NCBI GenBank assembly: GCA_016213425.1
Contig: JACRAI010000003.1
Span: 1-8,736, forward strand
Direction: 5' to 3'
DNA from: an archaeon
Lineage (GTDB): Archaea > Nanobdellota > Nanobdellia > Woesearchaeales > ARS49
Length of the DNA: 8,736 nucleotides
Shown here: piece after piece, positions 4,533 to 8,736 of the stretch
Layout of the letters: every line of letters begins with the position of its first letter
How positions within the stretch are numbered: position 1 is the stretch's first letter
Notes under the pieces: generated by a model
The model's input: only the letters and a program-made list of their open reading frames with translations
Database searches by the model: none
Told to the model about the DNA's origin: nothing
Program-made: the position numbers and the translations under genes

Positions 4533-5456
4533 TTACTTTTTCTTCTTGGCTTTGCCTTTCTTTTTCTTGTCTAACTCTAGTTTGTCAATTAATTCTTTGT
4601 ATCTGTTTCTTATTGTTACTTCTGTTACTCCTGCTACATCTGCAACTTCTCTTTGTGTTCTTTTTTCACCGTTCATTAACGCTGCAACATATAGTGCTGC
4701 TGCTGCAATACCTGTAGGTCCTCTACCTGAAGTTAATTCTTCGTGTTGTGCTTGTTCAAGGATTTCTACAGCTTTTGTTTGTGTGTTTGGCGATAAAGCT
4801 AGAGCTGTTGCGAATCTTGCAATGTAATCTGCAGGATTGCTTGGTAAGATTGAAATACCTAATTCTCTAGTTACAAATCTGTATGTTCTTCCTATTTCTT
4901 TCTTTTCAATGTTGCTTACTTCTGAAAGTTCATCTAAAGTTCTAGGAACTTCGTGTCTTCTGCAAGCTGCGTATAAAGCTCCTGCAACAACGCTTTCCAT
5001 TGATCTTCCTCTTACTAGTCCTCTTTGGACTGCTTGAGTGTAGATCATTGCTGCTTCTTCTTCAACGCTTTTTGGAAGTTTTAAGAATGAACTTACTCTT
5101 TTTAGTTCAGCTAAAGCTAATTTTAAGTTTCTTTCAATAGCTGTGCTGATTCTGTACTGCCATTTTCTTAGCTTGTAGAATCTGTTTCTTTCTTTAGTGT
5201 CTAAGTTTGCTAAGTCTGATTTTTGTCCTACTTCAGTACCTAAACCTTGATCGAATTGAGTATAAGTCATTGGAGCGCCAGTTCTTCTTTTGCTAGCTTC
5301 CCCGCTGTCTGATTCAAACTCTCTGTGATCTTGACCGAACTCGATCATTTTGTCTTCAACAACTAGACCGCATTCTCTGCAAATTATCTCTCCTTTTTCA
5401 CGGTCTATGAACAAGTCAGTAGCACCGCATTCTGAACATTTTTTTGTATAATACAT
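4533..5456 (-). CDS. tfb: Transcription initiation factor B (TFIIB homologue)
   Basis: This is the basal archaeal initiation factor that binds the TBP-TATA complex and recruits RNA polymerase. It has 307 residues, a normal length. An N-terminal zinc ribbon has CSEC (7-10) and CREC (26-29). A B-reader/linker segment follows (RRTGAPMTYTQFDQGLGTEV, 57-76). Two cyclin-like repeats occupy about 105-200 and 205-295, with LPKSVEEEAAMIY opening the first core and the recognition helix TQREVADVAGVTEVTIRNRY (267-286) in the second. The lysine-rich tail (KKKKGKAKKKK) is an extension. The ATG at 5456 follows a purine-rich GAGGGTGGT (5470-5462) at 5-nt spacing, a good Shine-Dalgarno site, so unlike its neighbours the mRNA has a leader. 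T-rich tracts terminate it downstream. Confidence 0.97.
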   Translation of the reverse strand: MYYTKKCSECGATDLFIDREKGEIICRECGLVVEDKMIEFGQDHREFESDSGEASKRRTGAPMTYTQFDQGLGTEVGQKSDLANLDTKERNRFYKLRKWQYRISTAIERNLKLALAELKRVSSFLKLPKSVEEEAAMIYTQAVQRGLVRGRSMESVVAGALYAACRRHEVPRTLDELSEVSNIEKKEIGRTYRFVTRELGISILPSNPADYIARFATALALSPNTQTKAVEILEQAQHEELTSGRGPTGIAAAALYVAALMNGEKRTQREVADVAGVTEVTIRNRYKELIDKLELDKKKKGKAKKKK

Positions 5457-5504
5457 TTTTGACCACCCTCGCTAATCCCCCATGAATAAAAAAGGGCACT
5501 TGTT

Positions 5505-5521
5505 GACTACAATATATAGTC
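5505..5521 (-). promoter_or_regulatory. tfb promoter: TATA box within a dyad
   Basis: On the minus strand CTATATATTG (5519-5510) would start transcription near 5488, leaving a leader of about 30 nt that carries the Shine-Dalgarno site at 5470-5462. GACTA (5505-5509) and TAGTC (5517-5521) form an inverted repeat over the TATA box, a possible operator. Function is inferred from position. Confidence 0.45.
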
Positions 5522-5560
5522 TCCAAAACAATTACATTTTTAAATAAATGGTGTAACTTA

Positions 5561-5584
5561 TATATAAAGCTTTCGGTTTATATA
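5561..5584. promoter_or_regulatory. Back-to-back TATA boxes, perfect 8-bp inverted repeat
   Basis: TATATAAA (5561-5568) and TTTATATA (5577-5584) form a perfect inverted repeat around GCTTTCGG, so each strand carries a consensus archaeal TATA box. The minus-strand box could drive tfb with a leader of about 80 nt. The plus-strand box would start an RNA near 5606, antisense to the transketolase 3' end. Neither transcript is proven. Confidence 0.35.
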
Positions 5585-5673
5585 GAGAAAAAGAATTATT
5601 TTAAATATTAAAAAATACACAAATATTTTTCAATATTGAAAACAAAACTACTCTTAAAACTAACAAAAACATA

Positions 5674-5700
5674 ACAAAAAACCATTCATTTTAAAAAATT
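5674..5700 (-). terminator. Poly-T terminator of the transketolase gene
   Basis: Immediately after the transketolase stop codon, the minus strand has two T6 runs (about 5699-5694 and 5681-5676) in strongly AT-rich DNA. This matches archaeal intrinsic termination at oligo-T tracts and separates the gene from tfb. No stem-loop is needed or clear. Confidence 0.35.
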
Positions 5701-5708
5701 TTCTTTTT

Positions 5709-7541
5709 TTATTTATTATAAATTATTCTTAGCACTTCTTTTTTTCCAATTTCACAGTAATCAAGCATTTCCGTTATTTTTCTTGAACTTTTTGGCCATT
5801 TTTTTATGTAAACTTGTTTTAAATTTCTTTTTCCAGCAACTAATTCGGCAATTTTACTTCCTAAACCTCCAAAATAATTATCTTCAAGAGTTATTATTGT
5901 TGTATTTTCAGATTCTCTAAGAATAGTTTCTCCATCTAAAGGGTTTAATGAATAAACATCAATTACTTTGATATCTAAATTTTTTACTTCTCTTGCAATT
6001 TCTAGAGCTACGTGAACCATGTAACCGTGAGCAATGATAGTTAAATCATCTCCTTGGGTTAAAACTTTGCTTCCTCCAATTTTGAATTGCTCTCCCGGTT
6101 TGTATACTGCAGGCATGTCTGGTCTGTAATTTCTTTGATATGTCGGTCCATTATGTTTAGCACATTCTTGAGTTAAATAATAAGCGCTTACCGCGTCAGA
6201 GGGACTTAAAACAACTAAGTCTGGCATTGCTAAAGCGTAGGCTACGTCTGCTAGAGCCATTTGTGAAGGTCCGTCACTGTGCGGTCCTAATCCGGTGTGA
6301 CTGCCTACAACGTGTAAAGGGATTCTTGATTGCATGCTAATATTCCATTGTGTAAAACAAGTTTCTAAAAATCTTGCAAATGTGTTTACAAAGACTATTT
6401 TTCCTTGAGATGCCAAACCAGACGCTACGCCCATCATGTTTTGTTCAGCAATTGCGCATTCTACATATCTTTCCGGATATTTTTCTTTGAATAATTCAGT
6501 CATTGTTGAATTGCTTACTTCTGCATCAAAAACTATTACATTTTTGTCTTTACCTAATTCTTTTAGTGCATAAGCGTATCCTTTTCTTGCAGACATTTCT
6601 GAAGGAAAATTTGGTTCTGGTAAGTTTAATTTAAGTTTTGGGTATTCATCAAGCTTAATTTTTGGATTGTAGTTGGGAATTTGTAAATCCGTTTTAGGTA
6701 TTTCTTTCAGTGCTTTCTCTGCATCTTCTTTGCTTAATACTTTTCCGTGCCAGTTGCCTTCTTGTAATTTTTTTATTCCCCAGCCTTTAATTGTGTGTGC
6801 TAGAATTGCTGTTGGTTTTTTGTAGTCTTTGCTTAAAACTTTTACAATTTCCTTAGGATTGTGTCCTTTTATTTCTATAACATTCCAGTCTTTTGCAAGT
6901 AATTCTTTTTTGTAATTGTGTTTTATTAAATCTTTTGTTTTGGAGCTTTGTCCCCACTCGTTTAAATTCAAGAATAGAGTTATAGGTAATTTGTAAGTAT
7001 TAATGAATCTTAATGCTTCATCGATTTGTCCTTCTCTGAATTCTGAGTCTCCACAAATTACGAAGTGGTTTCTTTGAAGTTTATCAAAACGATCGGCTAA
7101 TGCTACTCCTGCCATTATTGATAATCCTTGTCCTAAAGCTCCTGTTGCTGAAGGAAATGGAAGTTTTACTATTTTTCCATTAGGCAGGTGTGATTGAGGT
7201 ACAGGATGTCCTTCTATTGGAGAATTAAGATCTCTTAATGTTTCAACTATTTCGGGAGTTAGTTTTTTAGGAATTCCATTTTCTGAATAATTCATTCCTT
7301 CAACTGCCCAAGCAGAATAAAGTACTGGGACTGCGTGTCCTTCACTAAGAATTAAAGCGTCATTTGTTTTTCTGTCAAAAGGATTACTTGCATTAAATTT
7401 TTTTAATGTTAAAATTCCCGCAATAATATGAGCCAAAGATAAAGCGCTGCTAGGATGGTCTGCTCCTGCAGCTGTTGAGCTTTTTATTATTAATTCTGCA
7501 TATTTGTATGCCTTTTTTTCTATTAATTCCTCTTTTTTCAT
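5709..7541 (-). CDS. tkt: Transketolase, full-length (both halves fused)
   Basis: This thiamine-diphosphate enzyme of the non-oxidative pentose phosphate pathway moves two-carbon ketol units between sugar phosphates. Its 610 residues hold both domains that many archaea encode as two genes. N-terminal TPP domain: GADHPSSALS (26-35), SEGHAVPV (66-73) and the metal/TPP motif GDSEFREGQIDEA (164-176) leading to NLNEW (192-196). The canonical GDG reads GDS here. Pyrimidine domain: IAEQNMMGVASGLA (364-377) with the catalytic Glu366, and GPHSDGPSQMALADVA (419-434), which carries a substrate-side histidine. A C-terminal domain with IIAHGYMVHVALEIA (502-516) completes the fold. The ATG at 7541 follows a TATA box (about 7568-7575, minus strand) by about 30 bp, giving a leader of only a few bases. 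The single gene can act alone; no aldolase or isomerase partner is present here. Confidence 0.95.
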   Translation of the reverse strand: MKKEELIEKKAYKYAELIIKSSTAAGADHPSSALSLAHIIAGILTLKKFNASNPFDRKTNDALILSEGHAVPVLYSAWAVEGMNYSENGIPKKLTPEIVETLRDLNSPIEGHPVPQSHLPNGKIVKLPFPSATGALGQGLSIMAGVALADRFDKLQRNHFVICGDSEFREGQIDEALRFINTYKLPITLFLNLNEWGQSSKTKDLIKHNYKKELLAKDWNVIEIKGHNPKEIVKVLSKDYKKPTAILAHTIKGWGIKKLQEGNWHGKVLSKEDAEKALKEIPKTDLQIPNYNPKIKLDEYPKLKLNLPEPNFPSEMSARKGYAYALKELGKDKNVIVFDAEVSNSTMTELFKEKYPERYVECAIAEQNMMGVASGLASQGKIVFVNTFARFLETCFTQWNISMQSRIPLHVVGSHTGLGPHSDGPSQMALADVAYALAMPDLVVLSPSDAVSAYYLTQECAKHNGPTYQRNYRPDMPAVYKPGEQFKIGGSKVLTQGDDLTIIAHGYMVHVALEIAREVKNLDIKVIDVYSLNPLDGETILRESENTTIITLEDNYFGGLGSKIAELVAGKRNLKQVYIKKWPKSSRKITEMLDYCEIGKKEVLRIIYNK

Positions 7542-7565
7542 TTTTTAATCACATTTCTTTTTAGA

Positions 7566-7600
7566 GTTTAAATAATTAACGAAAGAATTAATATATTTCA
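7566..7600. promoter_or_regulatory. Promoter region between transketolase and structured RNA copy 2
   Basis: TTTAAATA (7568-7575) reads as a TATA box in both directions. On the minus strand it fits the transketolase start at 7541. A plus-strand TTAATATA (7589-7596) would start an RNA near 7620, about 35-40 nt before the first paired base of structured RNA copy 2. Assignment by spacing only. Confidence 0.35.
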
Positions 7601-7656
7601 AAGAAAAAAAAATTGAATATTCTGCCACTATTGAGAAAAAAAAACGACTTTATTAT

Positions 7657-7824
7657 CTGTTTACTCCCTACGGTCGGATTAGACTTTCGAACTTGCAGCA
7701 ATTAACTTTTTCATTTTACGCGGTCAAGTCCTCACAATCAATCTTGAAGCTGCTTCAGCGTAAAATAAAATATCTTTCCTGCTGAAGCAGCTGAAAGTAA
7801 AATCGAGCGTAGCGAGTGAAACAG
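7657..7824 (+). ncRNA. Structured RNA element, copy 2
   Basis: A second, diverged copy of the 4262-4433 element, here with its RNA on the plus strand. The closing helix is long: CTGTTT (7657-7662) with AAACAG (7819-7824), ACTC (7663-7666) with GAGT (7814-7817), CTACG (7668-7672) with CGTAG (7808-7812), and TCGGAT with ATCGA (one bulge). ACTTTC (7683-7688) pairs with GAAAGT (7793-7798). P2 is ACTTG (7691-7695) with CAAGT (7725-7729), with weaker pairs above. P3 is a perfect 11-bp stem (7749-7759 with 7781-7791). Loop-loop pairing: ATTTTAC (7713-7719) with GTAAAAT (7760-7766). Conserved words shared with copy 1 include CGGTCGGA, ACTTTCGAACT and AGTCCTCA. It ends 106 bp before the gene at 7931, which has its own TATA box. 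Confidence 0.75.
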
Positions 7825-7899
7825 AAAAGAGATTGAACTGAATAAAATTATTTTTGAAAAAGCAGTTCTTTAGAATTAACTTTGTTAGTATACAACAAG

Positions 7900-7908
7900 T
7901 TTTAAAAA
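7900..7908 (+). promoter_or_regulatory. TATA box of the unrecognised gene at 7931
   Basis: TTTTAAAAA is centred about 27 bp before the ATG at 7931, and no Shine-Dalgarno site is seen. A leaderless transcript is predicted, separate from structured RNA copy 2. Confidence 0.45.
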
Positions 7909-7930
7909 AGTTATTGAATAAACTAATAGA

Positions 7931-8539
7931 ATGTCAAAAATTTTGAAAGGCCCTATAAGTATCGAACAAGTTGCTAATTTTATAGATTCAATAACAAAAA
8001 CATTTTATCATCAAATAGGACACGGCACAAGAATAAGTACTAACATTGGTTTTTGGTCATCAGATCAAATAATTTATCCTAACCCAGATATTGATCCTGG
8101 ACTTAATGGTTTGTATGAACAAATTCATAGAATGAATTTATCTGAAAAACTTAAAACTGTTGCTTCACAATTCGCAGTGGCAGTTAATGTTTACGGGTAT
8201 AACAGTGAAGGCAGCAAATGGTTCGGACCAGATGATATGACTTTAGAAATAAAAACAAGAATTTTTGATAAAACACTGCTTGAAGATTTATGTAAAGGCC
8301 AAATATTTCCTGCAATAGAAAAAGAATTTATTATCACCAGCTGGAATTATACTGTTGATGGAACACATAAAAATATAGAGATTCCTAATATAGAAATCCC
8401 TCAACAAACAACCAGTGAATCAAAACAAATGACTGAAATTCATACTAATTTCATTCATTATAGAGATCAAAGAATTACTGAAGCACAACAAAGAATAAAT
8501 CCTCACAGAGCTCAGAAAAGTTTTGATTTTCTTATTTGA
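7931..8539 (+). CDS. Unrecognised 202-aa protein
   Basis: This is a complete, well-coded frame with no match to a family I know. It has no signal peptide, no membrane segment and no cysteine clusters (a single Cys in the ORF), so it is probably cytoplasmic. The middle part alternates short beta-like strands (SQFAVAVNVYGYNSEG, MTLEIKTRIF) with helices, as in small alpha/beta domains. Residues from about 160 on are polar, rich in Q, T and E, and end in an amphipathic helix (ITEAQQRINPHRAQKSF). The ATG at 7931 has a TATA box about 27 bp upstream, implying a leaderless transcript. It lies directly downstream of structured RNA copy 2 and 40 bp before the transporter gene. Real gene: likely. Function: unknown. 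Confidence 0.7.
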   Translation: MSKILKGPISIEQVANFIDSITKTFYHQIGHGTRISTNIGFWSSDQIIYPNPDIDPGLNGLYEQIHRMNLSEKLKTVASQFAVAVNVYGYNSEGSKWFGPDDMTLEIKTRIFDKTLLEDLCKGQIFPAIEKEFIITSWNYTVDGTHKNIEIPNIEIPQQTTSESKQMTEIHTNFIHYRDQRITEAQQRINPHRAQKSFDFLI

Positions 8540-8550
8540 TGAGCAATAAC

Positions 8551-8558
8551 TTTATAAT
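8551..8558 (+). promoter_or_regulatory. TATA box of the transporter gene
   Basis: TTTATAAT is centred 25-26 bp before the ATG at 8580. It gives a leaderless start and fixes the start codon of the partial gene at the window edge. Confidence 0.5.
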
Positions 8559-8579
8559 CATTCGAGTTGTTAAATCACT

Positions 8580-8736
8580 ATGATTATTCCAATAATAGTT
8601 TTAACGTTTGTTTTTGTACTTATTGCTTTAAGACAAATAGGAAACATAAAATTTGGAATATGGCAAATCATGTTTTTTGGCGCATTTTCTGTTTTAATAA
8701 CTGGACAAATAAGTCTAGCAAGTGCATTAAAGGCAA
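8580..8736 (+). CDS. ArsB/NhaD-type ion transporter, N-terminal fragment (runs off the window)
   Basis: The first 52 codons of a membrane protein. Residues 1-17 (MIIPIIVLTFVFVLIAL) form a first transmembrane helix, followed by a short basic loop (RQIGNIKFG) and a second helix (IWQIMFFGAFSVLITG), then QISLASALKA. The pattern LRxIGxIKxxxWxIMxxGAxxVLxTGQIS..ALKA is typical of the N-terminus of the ion transporter superfamily that includes ArsB, NhaD and SLC13 permeases. Substrate (anion, arsenite or sodium/proton exchange) cannot be told from this fragment. The start is supported by a TATA box 25-26 bp upstream. Confidence 0.65.
   Translation, partial: MIIPIIVLTFVFVLIALRQIGNIKFGIWQIMFFGAFSVLITGQISLASALKA

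Noticed and set aside
4546..5037. Plus-strand open frames inside tfb
   Set aside because: Antisense shadows of a full-length, unmistakable TFB gene; no motifs and no promoters.
7657..7824. Hammerhead ribozyme or known riboswitch as identity of the structured RNA
   Set aside because: The hammerhead core (CTGANGA with GAAA) is absent, and the junction does not match the purine riboswitch core despite the similar loop-loop design.
4262..7824. Copies 1 and 2 as terminal inverted repeats of a transposon carrying tfb and transketolase
   Set aside because: The copies are too diverged for recent transposon ends, the enclosed genes are housekeeping, and no transposase or target duplication is seen. 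Compensatory changes fit selected RNA better.
1..8736. CRISPR arrays, tRNA or rRNA genes, complete insertion sequences
   Set aside because: None seen on either strand: no regularly spaced repeats, no cloverleaf, no transposase motif.

Overview
This 8.7-kb window is chromosomal DNA of an AT-rich archaeon. The decisive marker is a full-length transcription factor B gene (4533-5456, minus). Most genes also carry a TATA-like box centred about 25-28 bp upstream of the start codon, which implies leaderless transcripts. Small zinc-ribbon proteins, short intergenic gaps and scattered gene fragments fit a DPANN-type genome (Woesearchaeota/Pacearchaeota-like). That lineage guess is inference; no rRNA gene is present to test it.

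Layout. 1-106 (minus) is the N-terminus of arginyl-tRNA synthetase. It diverges from a 45-residue zinc-ribbon protein (195-332, plus), which converges on a radical SAM enzyme with a C-terminal TRAM-like segment (335-1540, minus). Upstream of that enzyme is a repeat-rich, hairpin-forming spacer (about 1571-1745). Next is a toxin-antitoxin pair on the minus strand: a DUF4258-like toxin (2086-2370) overlapping a YgiT-type zinc finger/AbrB-like antitoxin (1764-2099). The spacer at 2371-2873 holds a truncated GNAT acetyltransferase remnant and a hairpin-forming stretch. On the plus strand follow a stand-alone GlmU-C-like left-handed beta-helix acetyltransferase (2874-3485) and a tiny coiled-coil ORF (3537-3671). 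On the minus strand lie a doubtful ORF (3658-3852) and a basic zinc-ribbon protein (3904-4143), both in one frame separated by a single TAA. Then come tfb (minus), a fused transketolase (5709-7541, minus), an unrecognised 202-residue protein (7931-8539, plus) and the first 52 codons of an ArsB/NhaD-type ion transporter (8580-8736, plus).

The most interesting content is non-coding. Two intergenic segments, 4262-4433 (RNA strand minus) and 7657-7824 (RNA strand plus), are diverged copies of one structured element. Each has a long closing helix, two internal hairpins (P2 and P3), and complementary P2 and P3 loops that can form a 7-9 bp kissing helix. Stems and loop-loop helix are maintained by compensatory changes between the copies, and G-U wobbles assign the RNA strand. 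I recognise no known RNA family. Each copy ends just over 100 bp upstream of a protein gene in the same orientation (a zinc-ribbon protein; the unrecognised 202-residue protein), but both genes have their own TATA boxes, so independent small RNAs are at least as likely as leader elements.

The protein genes do not form one pathway. They are mostly single-gene transcription units: translation (argS), basal transcription (tfb), carbon metabolism (transketolase), a stress/defence-type toxin-antitoxin operon, and orphan genes.
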